Positions 44,162-52,909 of a stretch of DNA of 64,000 bases are shown here, piece after piece. The position numbers and the translations under genes were made by a program. Position 1 is the stretch's first letter. Each line of letters starts with the position of its first letter. Under the pieces are notes generated by a model that did no database searches, was not told the origin of the DNA, and was given only the letters and a program-made list of their open reading frames with translations. Where the stretch lies: assembly GCA_016202545.1 (NCBI GenBank), contig JACQON010000013.1, forward strand, positions 1-64,000. The letters are read 5' to 3'. The stretch comes from Chloroflexota bacterium. Its GTDB lineage: Bacteria; Chloroflexota; Dehalococcoidia; Dehalococcoidales; JACQON01.

Positions 44162-44655
44162 CTGAATCCCTCCTCGGCGAACTCTTTCAGTTCCTTTTCC
44201 AGCAGGCGCTGGTATTCCTCGTCCCCTTCCCCGCTGTCAACCGCCACGGTCGTCTCCAGCTCCCTGCCCCGGGCAACCCATTTCTTAAGGACGAGGTAGA
44301 TTATGGCTCCTCCCGCCAGTATGGCGGCGAAGGGCGCAATCCAGGCAGTCAGGTTGAAGCCCTGCTTGGGCGGAGAGGCCAATACCTGCTCCCCGTATTG
44401 GGCCACGAAGAACTGGATAATCTGCTCCGCCGAATCTCCCCGGTCCAGCCTCTGCGCAATCACGGTGGTCATGGTATCCCGCACCATGCATTCGCCATGG
44501 ACGCAGTTGCTCAGCAACGAGTTACACCCGCACTGACAGATAAGCTGCTTGGCTATTTCATCAACTGTGGCGGCATAGGCCACTGCTCCCGTAGCCAGCA
44601 CCAAAATGACGCTCACAACCAGGACGACCAAAAGCTTGCTCAGCCTTGCCTTCAT
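44158..44655 (-). CDS. ccmH: cytochrome c-type biogenesis protein CcmH
   Basis: A 165-aa thiol-active protein with N-terminal signal/TM (8-28), the motif LICQCGCNSLLSNC (variant of the LRCxxC active site, as in CcmH/CycL/NrfF relatives), and a C-terminal TM helix (about 103-122). It reduces or holds apocytochrome cysteines for haem ligation. Overlaps ccmF and the next gene by 4 bp each. No separate CcmG thioredoxin is present in the operon. Confidence 0.9.
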   Translation of the reverse strand: MKARLSKLLVVLVVSVILVLATGAVAYAATVDEIAKQLICQCGCNSLLSNCVHGECMVRDTMTTVIAQRLDRGDSAEQIIQFFVAQYGEQVLASPPKQGFNLTAWIAPFAAILAGGAIIYLVLKKWVARGRELETTVAVDSGEGDEEYQRLLEKELKEFAEEGFR

Positions 44656-46628
44656 CTTCCCTCACCCCCTTGTGTTTTTGGAGCCACCGGCTTCCGCCGC
44701 TCCGGCCAGAAGGCGAGCAGCCCCCCTATGACCAGGACTATACCCCCAAGCCACATCCAGTTGACCAGCGGATTGACCAGCACCTTAAAGGCGGTGGTGC
44801 CGTCTGCATCCCAGCCAACCAGGATGACGTATAAGTCTTCGACAAGAGTGGAGCGAATGGCGACCTCGGTCACCGGCTGGTCAAAGTTGCGGTGAAAGTA
44901 TTTTTCCGGGGCCAACCTGCCCAGGGGCTCGCCTGAGTTAGATACGGACAGGGTGGCGGTCACCACTTGCCGGCTCTGCGTTTCGTAGTTGTCCATGCCC
45001 TCATAGGTGAGAATGTAGTTGTTGATGGTCATGGTCTCACCGGGCTTCAGCGAAGCCTCCTTCTCCACATTATAGACCGAGGAGGCGACCACACCGATGG
45101 CGAACAGGATGATGCCAATATGGACGATATAGCCGCCGTAGCGCGGTCTGTTGCTGGTAATCAGTCCCCAGAAGGCCTTGAAATAGTTCTCTGCCCTCAT
45201 CCGGTGGCGGGCACTGGTGCCGCGGAACCACTCATAAAAGATGGTAGCCAGGACAAAGCCGCATATGGGAAACGCAGCCAGGGCATACCACTCCCTTATC
45301 CCCACGGCAAAGAGGACCACGGCCAGGGCCAGTGCCCCTACCAGCGGCCAGAGAAAGTTGCGCACCAGGTTGGTGGCTGATGTCCGCCGCCAGCCGATAA
45401 GAGTGCAAATCCCGGCCAGGAGAATGAGCGCCAGGAAGATAGGGCTGTTCACCTGGTTGAAAAAGGGCGGCCCCACGCTTATTTTGACACCGCGGACCGC
45501 TTCAGAGAGCACCGGGAAGAAAGTCCCCACCAGGATGGCGAAGGTGGCGCCGACCAGAAGCAGGTTGTTGAGCAGGAAGGTGCTTTCCCTGGAGAGAAGG
45601 GACTCCATCTCTGTCTCTCCTCTTAGCTCTTCACTGCGGTAATAGAGCAAGCCCAGCGAGCTGAACAGGACGGCGCCGATAAAGCTCAGGAACAGGGTGC
45701 CCAGCAGCGGCGACTCGGCGAAGGTGTGCACCGAAGACAGCACGCCGCTCCGGGTGAGGAAAGTGCCCAGTATCGCCAGTGTGAAAGTAAGAATTATCAG
45801 CACCATATTCCAGACTTTGAGCATCCCCCGCCTTCGCTGCATCATGATGGAGTGAAGGAAGGCGGTGGCCACCAGCCAGGGCATAAAGCTGGCGTTTTCC
45901 ACCGGGTCCCAGGCCCAGTAGCCCCCCCAGCCCAGCTCCACGTAGGCCCACCAGGCGCCGAAGAGGTTGCCCAGCGCCAGAGACAGCCACGCCAGCAGCG
46001 TCCATCTGCGTACGGCTACTATCCATTCATCGCCGAGCCTCCTGGTCCACAGGGCGGCTATGGCGAAAGCGAAGGGGACGGTGAAGCCAACATAGCCTGC
46101 CAGCAAAAAGGGCGGATGGAAGAACATCCCCGGGTTCTCCAGCAGTGGGTTGAGGCCCCTGCCCTCGGCGGGGACAAAAGACAGCAACTGGAAGGGGTTA
46201 GCCACGAACAGCAGCAGGAACAGGAAGAAGGCCTGGGTAGCCATAACCACGCTGGCGGCGTAGGGCACCAACTCCTTGCCGATGTCCCGCCTGTGAAGCA
46301 CAATTACCGCGGCGACAATAGAGAGAATCCAGGCCCAGAACAGCAACGAGCCGTCGTTACCCGCCCACAGCGCGCTGAGGAGATAGTTTAAGGGCATGTC
46401 GCTGCTGGTGTATGTCGCTACGTACTCTACCTGGAAATTATGCGTGACTATGGCGTAAACCAGGGCGATTACCGATATGGAAACCAGGCCGCAAACGGCA
46501 ACAAGGCTGTTTCGAGCGCTCTCAACCAGCGCTGAACGCCCGCGCCTCACCCCGATGGGAAAGGCAACAACCGAATAAACGGCAGCTATCAGTGCCAGGA
46601 ACAGAGCGGCGTAGCCTATTTCTACCAT
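44652..46628 (-). CDS. ccmF: haem lyase CcmF
   Basis: A 658-aa, multi-helix membrane protein that attaches haem to CxxCH motifs. The WWD domain is WGGYWAWDPVENASFMPWL, with conserved His residues on both sides and a large extracytoplasmic C-terminal loop (VEKEASLKPGETMTINNY). Full length for the family. It starts 31 bp downstream of ccmE. Confidence 0.96.
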   Translation of the reverse strand: MVEIGYAALFLALIAAVYSVVAFPIGVRRGRSALVESARNSLVAVCGLVSISVIALVYAIVTHNFQVEYVATYTSSDMPLNYLLSALWAGNDGSLLFWAWILSIVAAVIVLHRRDIGKELVPYAASVVMATQAFFLFLLLFVANPFQLLSFVPAEGRGLNPLLENPGMFFHPPFLLAGYVGFTVPFAFAIAALWTRRLGDEWIVAVRRWTLLAWLSLALGNLFGAWWAYVELGWGGYWAWDPVENASFMPWLVATAFLHSIMMQRRRGMLKVWNMVLIILTFTLAILGTFLTRSGVLSSVHTFAESPLLGTLFLSFIGAVLFSSLGLLYYRSEELRGETEMESLLSRESTFLLNNLLLVGATFAILVGTFFPVLSEAVRGVKISVGPPFFNQVNSPIFLALILLAGICTLIGWRRTSATNLVRNFLWPLVGALALAVVLFAVGIREWYALAAFPICGFVLATIFYEWFRGTSARHRMRAENYFKAFWGLITSNRPRYGGYIVHIGIILFAIGVVASSVYNVEKEASLKPGETMTINNYILTYEGMDNYETQSRQVVTATLSVSNSGEPLGRLAPEKYFHRNFDQPVTEVAIRSTLVEDLYVILVGWDADGTTAFKVLVNPLVNWMWLGGIVLVIGGLLAFWPERRKPVAPKTQGGEGR

Positions 46629-46659
46629 AAACTAGTTTAAACTACTTTCCCGGACGGCC

Positions 46660-47055
46660 TCATTCCGCAGGCTCATATCTGGACGGGCATTTGGCCAGGA
46701 CGGTGCTGGCATAGAAAATCCCTGATGAGTCGAGATAGCCCTCGGCGACAACCTCGCTGTCTTCCTTGAAGGTATCAGGGACGACTCCCCGGTAAACCAC
46801 GGGAAATCCCTGCCCGCTATCGGCATCAATCACGCTGAAGCGGAGTAAAGTACCCTGCTCTTCCCGCTCCACCGAGCCGGGCGCGACCTTGCCGTTCACC
46901 CGTATGTTCTCCCCGTAGACTGAGCTTCCCAGCGCCGATAGCTCACTGACGGTATAATAGTAAGTCGCCGCACCCGTGAAGCCATTATAGAGCAGGAAAC
47001 CCAGGGCAAGAGCCACTACCAGCCCGCCAATCAAGAACTGCTTCCTCTTCAGCAC
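46660..47055 (-). CDS. ccmE: haem chaperone CcmE, CxxxY variant
   Basis: A 131-aa membrane-anchored beta-barrel haem chaperone. TM helix about 8-24; conserved YRGVVPDTFKEDSEVVAEG. The haem-binding position, HxxxY in most bacteria, is Cys-Pro-Ser-Arg-Tyr (AKCPSRYEP), that is the CxxxY type known from some archaea and sulfate reducers. First gene of the ccmEF-H operon. Confidence 0.94.
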   Translation of the reverse strand: MLKRKQFLIGGLVVALALGFLLYNGFTGAATYYYTVSELSALGSSVYGENIRVNGKVAPGSVEREEQGTLLRFSVIDADSGQGFPVVYRGVVPDTFKEDSEVVAEGYLDSSGIFYASTVLAKCPSRYEPAE

Positions 47056-47132
47056 CCTTCACCCCCGGCCGGAACTTGTATCACACATCACCTAGCAAAG
47101 GCTACCTCGCGCCGCTGCTGAACTCCATATCA

Positions 47133-47450
47133 TCAAGCTGTCTTATGACAGGCCTGGCACATTTCACTGGTGCGGCCAGCATGGTCAGCCGGGTACGGCT
47201 TAATTCCGCTTGCCCCATGGCACAGAAGACAATCAGCACGCCCCTCCAGAGTATGAGGTATTATCGGCGGCGCCCCCGGCGTTGGAGTGACCGTGGCAGT
47301 TGGTGTAGGCGTCGGCGTGGGAGTTGATGTAGGCGTTGGTGTTGGCGTTGGTGTGGGAGCCGGGGTCGGTGACGGAGCGGCGCAGGCCGCCGCCAGTGGC
47401 ACCAGAACCAGCAGTGTCGCTACCATCAATAGTACCACTTTAGTCTTCAT
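47133..47450 (-). CDS. small diheme c-type lipoprotein with Thr/Pro linker
   Basis: A 105-aa lipoprotein: signal ending in the lipobox AAAC, a ~40-residue linker of alternating Thr-Pro, then a compact C-terminal domain with two haem c motifs, CLLCH and CQACH. It resembles half of a multihaem cytochrome domain; probably an electron shuttle at the outer face of the membrane. ATG 47450 has AGGAGG upstream. It lies between the pentahaem lipoprotein and the ccm operon on the same strand. Confidence 0.85.
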   Translation of the reverse strand: MKTKVVLLMVATLLVLVPLAAACAAPSPTPAPTPTPTPTPTSTPTPTPTPTATVTPTPGAPPIIPHTLEGRADCLLCHGASGIKPYPADHAGRTSEMCQACHKTA

Positions 47451-47562
47451 GTGCTCACCTCCTAAGCTATTATAGTTAAAGTTGCTGCCCATTCCTTAGA
47501 GCGGACCTAGGAGATGCTTAGCCCTTCATTATAATAGCGCATCAGCCCGCCCGTTGGCAACG

Positions 47563-47590
47563 AAGAAGCTGGGAATACTCCCAGCTTCTT
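47563..47590. terminator. hairpin/terminator downstream of the pentahaem cytochrome gene
   Basis: A perfect 12-bp stem (AAGAAGCTGGGA/TCCCAGCTTCTT, ATAC loop). It carries some T residues on both strands. Two further GC-rich hairpins (GGGGCGGCC/GGCCGCCCC, and GCCTGGCGGG/CCCGCCAGGC) lie at 47641-47697, just after the cytochrome stop codon, without T runs. Confidence 0.55.
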
Positions 47591-47712
47591 TACCCGAACA
47601 TCAAGCACCGCTCGACTTCGATTTTCGGCATCTCCTTTACCGGGGCGGCCGTTTCCGGCCGCCCCCCAGCCTGGCGGGATTCTAAGCCCGCCAGGCAAAA
47701 TGACCTGTTGGA

Positions 47713-49017
47713 CTATTTTAAGGCATTGATAGAGGCATCCAGCACGCTCCAGATGAAGTTGGGATTATGAACGCCCTCGCTGCCGTCGCCGTGAATCAGG
47801 AAGTAGTTCCATCCCACCTTTACCAGCGGGTCACCAAGGGCAATCACCTTGTTGGTCCCATCGGTAGTGATATCAGCCAGTTGCACCTCTGCCTTGCTCA
47901 TGGAGACGGAGTGAGCGGCCTCACCCGCCGGGCTATAGGTGAAGGTCACCGGGGACTTGAACTTGATGAGGAATCCCTGCTGTCCGTGAGGTTCTGTAGG
48001 CTCAATGGAAGCGATGTCGGACTTGGTCACGGTGACGTTGGCGCTCTTCACATCATACTCCTTGCCCTGGTACTGGTGTGGCGTGTAGTCGTTGAGCTGG
48101 AATTGGTCGCCCAGCTTGCTAAGTAAGTAGCCAGCCATCTTCTCCCCCAGCTCGTGGAGCTTGGCCTCCGTGCTTTCCTGAAGCGAGCCGCCGGTGAAGA
48201 CGCCGTGGCAACTGGAGCATATCTCCAGGCTGGCTTCAAAGGTATGGTTAGGACCGCCAAGCTGTTGGCCGCCCTCTGCCGGTGGCAGCGTCAACTCCAC
48301 ATGGCAGGTTACGCAGCTATCCCCGATGAAAGAGTGCGGAGAACGGGCGCCTACGCTGACAAAGTAGGCATTCTCACCCATGAGCACATCGCCCTGGGCC
48401 GCCGTGTGCGGCGCTGAGTAGCTGGCAGGGGTGCCCGTGGAATCGTTGCGGGCGCCGTTCCTGGTGTTGTGACAGGTGATGCACAGCGCCCCGCGGCCGA
48501 CGCCTACCGCCTTGAACCCGGCGGGTAGCATGGCTGTATCACCCTTGATGGCTGCGCTTGCGGTATCATGACAGGTTGCGCAATTTTGAGGCTGCACTTT
48601 ATCCACGGTAAGGCCAAGCGCTTTCAGTTCGTCAACAGTGGCATTGCCCTTGGCCCCCTGGATTTGCTTGGTGAGGTCGCCCTGCTTTAGCCAGGCCAGG
48701 AAGCCCTGCCCGGAGTGGCAGCGCCCACAGTGAGCGGCGGTAGCGCCGCGGTTCTCCACGGTGGCTTCCAGTACTGCCAGGTCAATATTGGCATGCCCGC
48801 TCTCTTTCCACTGACTGTTTATCTGGTCCACGGTTGGCTTTGCTGGAACCGGTGGCTGAAGAGGCTTGCCCTCAGGTCCGGGAGGCCCCTGCAGGCCGGG
48901 AGCACCAGCCGGACCTACTTGACCTTGCGGACCCTGGCAGGCCGTCATAAATCCCACCAGGAATAGCGCTCCTACCACCGCAGGCACTAAATACCACCTC
49001 AAGCTTCTCTTTGGCAT
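47713..49017 (-). CDS. pentahaem c-type cytochrome lipoprotein with collagen-like stalk
   Basis: A 434-aa exported lipoprotein. The lipobox FMTAC is followed at once by eight collagen-like Gly-X-Y triplets (GPQGQVGPAGAPGLQGPPGP and on), then a cytochrome part with five CxxCH motifs (CGRCH, CATCH, CITCH, CVTCH, CSSCH), and a C-terminal domain of about 150 residues without haems, probably beta-rich. It resembles multihaem cytochromes of respiratory and extracellular electron transfer chains, but no catalytic family was recognised. Its promoter region is the AT-rich 49018-49193 with a reverse TATAAT near 49150. Confidence 0.85.
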   Translation of the reverse strand: MPKRSLRWYLVPAVVGALFLVGFMTACQGPQGQVGPAGAPGLQGPPGPEGKPLQPPVPAKPTVDQINSQWKESGHANIDLAVLEATVENRGATAAHCGRCHSGQGFLAWLKQGDLTKQIQGAKGNATVDELKALGLTVDKVQPQNCATCHDTASAAIKGDTAMLPAGFKAVGVGRGALCITCHNTRNGARNDSTGTPASYSAPHTAAQGDVLMGENAYFVSVGARSPHSFIGDSCVTCHVELTLPPAEGGQQLGGPNHTFEASLEICSSCHGVFTGGSLQESTEAKLHELGEKMAGYLLSKLGDQFQLNDYTPHQYQGKEYDVKSANVTVTKSDIASIEPTEPHGQQGFLIKFKSPVTFTYSPAGEAAHSVSMSKAEVQLADITTDGTNKVIALGDPLVKVGWNYFLIHGDGSEGVHNPNFIWSVLDASINALK

Positions 49018-49193
49018 ATCGCCCTCCTTTCTACAAAGACCAGCTCAACGTAGCGGGCGCAAAACCATGCTCCGCCCGTGACACGAATCATAGTTTCTAA
49101 ATAGGTCGCATACATACTAGTAATTATATAGCTACACATAACTACTATGTATTATACCATAATTATGCTTGGCATAGTTGGGGGTATTTCTAC

Positions 49194-50342
49194 CTATTTT
49201 TGCGTCGGAAACAGCCCTGTTTGTTCCAGCGCAAAGTAGTGGCACAGGTTGCAGCTGACGTCAATTGGCTGGCCCTTCTGCTCGCCGGCGGTGGCCGCCA
49301 GCTTGCCGTGGCACCTGAAGCAGCCCGGCGCTTCCTGGTGACCTATATTGATGGGGTAGCTCTTCCAGGTCACCTTCATTTCAGGGAAGGTGGTAAGGCG
49401 GGCCACCTCCTTCAGCTCCAGTACCATCTGGGCGATTGTTTGAGCTTTTTCCTCGTACACCTGGGGGTAATTGGCGCGGTAAAAGTCTCCTATCGCCTTC
49501 ACCCTGTCAGAAGCCTGGTCCAGGCTGGCGCTGGGTGGGTCCAGAGCTTTCATGGACTCCCTCTTGATAAAGGGAAGGCTTTTATCTATCTTGCCCTGGG
49601 CCAGGGCCGTGTCAACCAGCTCTGCCGGAGAGCGGAAGATGTGGGTGGCCCGGTTGTGGCAGTCTATGCAGTCCATAAGCCGTTTCTCCGCGGCCACGCG
49701 CTCAGGAGTGACCTCGTCAGCCTTCTGGGGGTCGACATATTCCACCAGTTCACCACCAGTGTTCTCAACACCGACCCAGCCAATCTCCTGGCGCTTGCTG
49801 TCCAGCGCCAAGTACCACACCTGGGCGGCGATATGCCAGTGGATATCCCGGGCTACCTCAGACTCCCCACCACCCACCCGGAGCACCCGGACATCTATCT
49901 TTTCAGTGTTCGTCTCGTCAGGGGCGTAGCTGGTGTGGACACGGACAAGGTCACCGGCAAATTTCTCCGGCCGATGGCATTGCTCACAGGTCTCCCGGGC
50001 CGGGCGCAGGTTTTCCACCGGGGTCGGGATGGGACGGCTATAGGAATCGGAAATGGTGGCGAAGATGAGAGGCACACCGGCGAGCTTGGACTTTACCAGG
50101 TAATCAGCCCCCGGGCCAACATGGCATTCGGTGCAGCGCACTCGAGAGTGAGGAGATGCCTGATAGGCGGTATATTCAGGGTACATCACCTGGTGACACA
50201 GGCGGCCGCAGAAGGCGGTGGAGTCGGTGAACTCCACCAGCTGATAGCTGCCGATGACCAGCAGTATTATTGATATTGCCCCGGCCAGCATGAGGAACAG
50301 CAGCTTGTCGCGGTGTCGCCGGCGTTGTTCCCGTGGCTCCAT
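49194..50342 (-). CDS. NapC/NirT-type membrane multihaem cytochrome
   Basis: A 382-aa protein with one N-terminal TM helix (about 14-35) and a NapC/NirT/NrfH-like domain, the class that oxidises membrane quinol and passes electrons outward. Haem motifs: CGRLCH (a CX3CH variant, in FCGRLCHQVMYPEY), CTECH, CEQCH, CIDCH, CFRCH and CNLCH. The C-terminal half is longer than classical NapC. It starts the string of genes with the two-TM protein and cytochrome b immediately upstream (10 bp gap), so all probably form one complex. Confidence 0.88.
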   Translation of the reverse strand: MEPREQRRRHRDKLLFLMLAGAISIILLVIGSYQLVEFTDSTAFCGRLCHQVMYPEYTAYQASPHSRVRCTECHVGPGADYLVKSKLAGVPLIFATISDSYSRPIPTPVENLRPARETCEQCHRPEKFAGDLVRVHTSYAPDETNTEKIDVRVLRVGGGESEVARDIHWHIAAQVWYLALDSKRQEIGWVGVENTGGELVEYVDPQKADEVTPERVAAEKRLMDCIDCHNRATHIFRSPAELVDTALAQGKIDKSLPFIKRESMKALDPPSASLDQASDRVKAIGDFYRANYPQVYEEKAQTIAQMVLELKEVARLTTFPEMKVTWKSYPINIGHQEAPGCFRCHGKLAATAGEQKGQPIDVSCNLCHYFALEQTGLFPTQK

Positions 50343-50351
50343 TGTATCCTC

Positions 50352-50561
50352 CTACTCCACCCTCAGTATGGCCAGCATGAAGATTACCCCGCCAACGACG
50401 AACAAGACCGGCACCATGGAAAAGTTAATAACGCCAAAAAGGGGATATTTTTCAGGGAGGCCAGAGTAGATATTGAATAAGACCAGCGCCACCACCAGCA
50501 CGAACAGTATGCCGGCAGTCCTGGTCAGCCAGTCATCGAAAATCTCCTTCAGGTATTTCAT
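50352..50561 (-). CDS. small two-TM membrane protein of the cytochrome module
   Basis: A 69-aa protein: short amphipathic N terminus (MKYLKEIFDDWLTR), TM helices at about 15-33 and 46-66. Its ATG directly follows the cytochrome b stop codon (TGA-ATG junction), and the NapC-like gene follows after 9 bp, so it is probably a structural subunit of the same complex. No family recognised. Confidence 0.7.
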   Translation of the reverse strand: MKYLKEIFDDWLTRTAGILFVLVVALVLFNIYSGLPEKYPLFGVINFSMVPVLFVVGGVIFMLAILRVE

Positions 50562-51299
50562 TCACTCCTCCTTGTCCTGCGTGGCCGGGAACATCTCCTC
50601 ATACTCCAGGGGATGGTCCCGCCGGTACCGTTCACCGGACACTTTCCCGGTGAAGATAGACTTGTTAAGAGGGAATATTCCCGGAGAAAAGTGGTTGAAG
50701 AATATGTGCACCATGAAAATCCAGACCAGCGCCAGCATGGCTTCATCGCTGTGGGCTATCAAAGCCGTCGGAACGACCCACCCGGGCAGCACTCTGGTGA
50801 CCAGGACGGGGTACATCAGAATAAAGCCTGAGCCAGCCATGACAGGCATTCCCCAGAAAATGGCCCAGTAGTCAAACTTCTCTCTCCAGTTGAAGCGGTG
50901 CCACTTCGGTGGCTCCTTTATCAGCCCGAAGAAGTAGGCTATCTCCTGGAACAGCTTCACCACGTCATCGCCGCTGGGGACCATCCTTACCGGGAAAGGC
51001 TTTTTGAGGATGAGGATGGTATAGAGAAGATAACCCAGGTGATAGAGGCAAACTACGACGATAGCCCAGGCGGCAACACGGTGGATGGAGCGGGTGACTT
51101 CAACTCCTCCCCATACCCCCACCCACCACTGGCTTATTGCCGACTCAGGGAACTTGAGGGGCAGACCGGTAACTACCAGCAGGATGAAGGTCACCATCAG
51201 CCCGGCATGCTGTATTACCTGATGGACGTCAAAACGGACGATTTGCCCTTCCGCCGTTCTAGCTGCCGTTACAGGGACGCTTTCGGTCACTGCCGCCAT
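50562..51299 (-). CDS. cytochrome b membrane subunit (FdhI-like)
   Basis: A 245-aa four-helix cytochrome b, homologous to the protein at 7454-8290: shared patterns include VxQHxxLM, TRSIHRVAAW, and FSPGIFPLNKSIFTGK followed by HPLEYEEMF. His residues in helices 1, 2 and 4 probably ligate two haems b. ATG 51299 is chosen because GGAGGG precedes it; upstream in-frame codons overlap the 7-haem cytochrome gene. Likely links quinone to the adjacent multihaem subunits. Confidence 0.9.
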   Translation of the reverse strand: MAAVTESVPVTAARTAEGQIVRFDVHQVIQHAGLMVTFILLVVTGLPLKFPESAISQWWVGVWGGVEVTRSIHRVAAWAIVVVCLYHLGYLLYTILILKKPFPVRMVPSGDDVVKLFQEIAYFFGLIKEPPKWHRFNWREKFDYWAIFWGMPVMAGSGFILMYPVLVTRVLPGWVVPTALIAHSDEAMLALVWIFMVHIFFNHFSPGIFPLNKSIFTGKVSGERYRRDHPLEYEEMFPATQDKEE

Positions 51300-51301
51300 G
51301 G

Positions 51302-52225
51302 CTATTCCCTCCACCTGTTTATGGAAAACCTGACTATGGCAGCCACCACTACGATGGCGCCAAAGGAGAGCACCGCAGTAAGCAGCGTGGTAAAAAGTAT
51401 CTCGGTATAGTGTGCCACCGGGATGTTCCGGGGAGAAGCCTCCTTGTGCCCGAGGAAGCCGCTGGCGAACTCCACCCCACCGCCAGGGTGACATTGCTCA
51501 CAGGTCCTGGCCAGGTTCTCCACGCCGGCCACCGGAGACGCGGGGTCGCTCGCCCTCTTTATATCATGAGTGCCGTGGCAGTTGGCGCAGGTGGCCTTGT
51601 CCAACTGGGTTATCTCATAGGTGCCCAGTTGTATCGCCTTGCCATGGAAGCTACGCATGTATGACTCGTAGACCTTCTCCACGATGCCGTAGCTGGCCAT
51701 CAGCCTTACATCGCCATGACAGTTGCCGCAGGTCTGGGCGATGTTCTTCTTGTAGGCGGGAGAGCTATATTCCAGCACACGGATGACGCTGTGGGGGCTT
51801 CTCTCCGAGCTGTGGCAGTCAACGCAGGTAGCTACATCGGTGTTGCCCTGGACTAGCTGCTGACCGTGGACGCTCTCCAGGTGCAGCTTATACTGGTACT
51901 GGTGGCAACTACCGCACTTTTCCGCCAGGGACAGCTTGGTCAGGGGCGTCTCGACTTTGTGCGGCTCAGCGGTATGGCAGGTGGTGCAGTCTATAAACCG
52001 GTGAGCGGCGGTGTTTACTGCTTCCTCGCTGACATACAGGGATATCTTTCTGCCGTCCTCAGTGGTCTTGGTGAGCTGCTGATTGCCGTGGCATGACAGG
52101 CAGTCGTTTTCATCAAGGGCGTAAGACCTGAGAGAAAAGACCAAAAGGAATACAATTATCCCCAGCCCCACCACCGAAATCAGCAGCAGTTTCTTCGCCC
52201 TTGCTCCGGCCATTTTCATCACCAT
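51302..52225 (-). CDS. membrane-anchored 7-haem c-type cytochrome
   Basis: A 307-aa extracytoplasmic cytochrome: N-terminal signal/anchor (12-34), seven CxxCH motifs (CLSCH, CTTCH, CGSCH, CVDCH, CGNCH, CANCH, CEQCH), and a C-terminal TM helix (about 275-298). The last 150 residues align well with the 11-haem cytochrome at 6219-7439 (e.g. SxxxFHGKA, CxxCHGxHDI). First gene of module 2, followed 2 bp later by its cytochrome b. Confidence 0.9.
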   Translation of the reverse strand: MVMKMAGARAKKLLLISVVGLGIIVFLLVFSLRSYALDENDCLSCHGNQQLTKTTEDGRKISLYVSEEAVNTAAHRFIDCTTCHTAEPHKVETPLTKLSLAEKCGSCHQYQYKLHLESVHGQQLVQGNTDVATCVDCHSSERSPHSVIRVLEYSSPAYKKNIAQTCGNCHGDVRLMASYGIVEKVYESYMRSFHGKAIQLGTYEITQLDKATCANCHGTHDIKRASDPASPVAGVENLARTCEQCHPGGGVEFASGFLGHKEASPRNIPVAHYTEILFTTLLTAVLSFGAIVVVAAIVRFSINRWRE

Positions 52226-52639
52226 TCGTCCGTCTCTATCTTTCGTCAGCGAACTGGCGCCGAGCTATGCCGATAACTGCTATAATTTTAAGGTTAGACT
52301 GCGCTCAGTTATTCAATACCCTGGCACATCCACGGGCAAAGGGAACGTTGCACGGTCCAAATACTCCCGGCTTACTGCGGGTAGGGAAGTGGTCAAACTC
52401 TGTCAGGGCAAACATCAGCCTGACGATGCTGGAGATAAGCGGCAGGGCAGTTTTTATACTCAAACTATTATTAGTCTATCATATCTACTACTGCCTTTGT
52501 AATAATATCTTCTCCCTATTAAATTCCTAAAAACTACCTGTTTTCCTGCAAATAACACCCTGTTACCCATGTTGTATCTCGTTTTCCTTGAAGCCCTCGT
52601 ATTCTCCTCAGTGCGGTGAGAAATAGGTGATGAGTAAGA

Positions 52640-52830
52640 GATTGTTTACCAAACAGCCATTGCGAACGTAGCGAAGCAATCTCCGACCAGGCACAGAGGA
52701 GCGCTTGAGATTGCTTCGGGCTCTCGCCCTCGGGACTTCGGCGTGAGCTCAGTCGAACGCTGAACTCGGGCCTCGGACTGAAGCTCGGTCTGAAGGCTGA
52801 AGCCCTCGCCATGACAGATTATTGATAGAC
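52640..52830. repeat. GAAGCAATCTC-type dispersed repeat, inverted relative to 18405
   Basis: This element contains the ~55-bp core of the 18405 copy in reverse orientation (GCGAAGCAATCTCCGACCAG to GAGATTGCTTCGGGC). It lies in the 684-bp non-coding gap between module 2 and proB. The rest of the gap (52226-52639) is AT-rich and shows nothing recognisable. Confidence 0.65.
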
Positions 52831-52850
52831 AATCTCTATGGTTAACCCGC

Positions 52851-52880
52851 TTGTCCCACCTGGCTCTGGCTTGCTATAAT
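52851..52880 (+). promoter_or_regulatory. promoter of the proBA operon
   Basis: TTGTCC (52851-52856), 18-bp spacer, perfect TATAAT (52875-52880) with an extended TGC just before it, 30 bp upstream of the proB start. Confidence 0.65.
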
Positions 52881-52909
52881 TGGGATGGATTTAAACCGAG
52901 CGTATACAA

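Noticed and set aside
47275-47400. Minisatellite or CRISPR in the repetitive stretch
   Set aside because: It is the coding DNA of the Thr-Pro linker in the diheme lipoprotein.
50562-51494. Longer cytochrome b starting inside the 7-haem cytochrome gene
   Set aside because: The extra 65 residues are shadow-coded, and ATG 51299 with GGAGGG matches the homologue's start.
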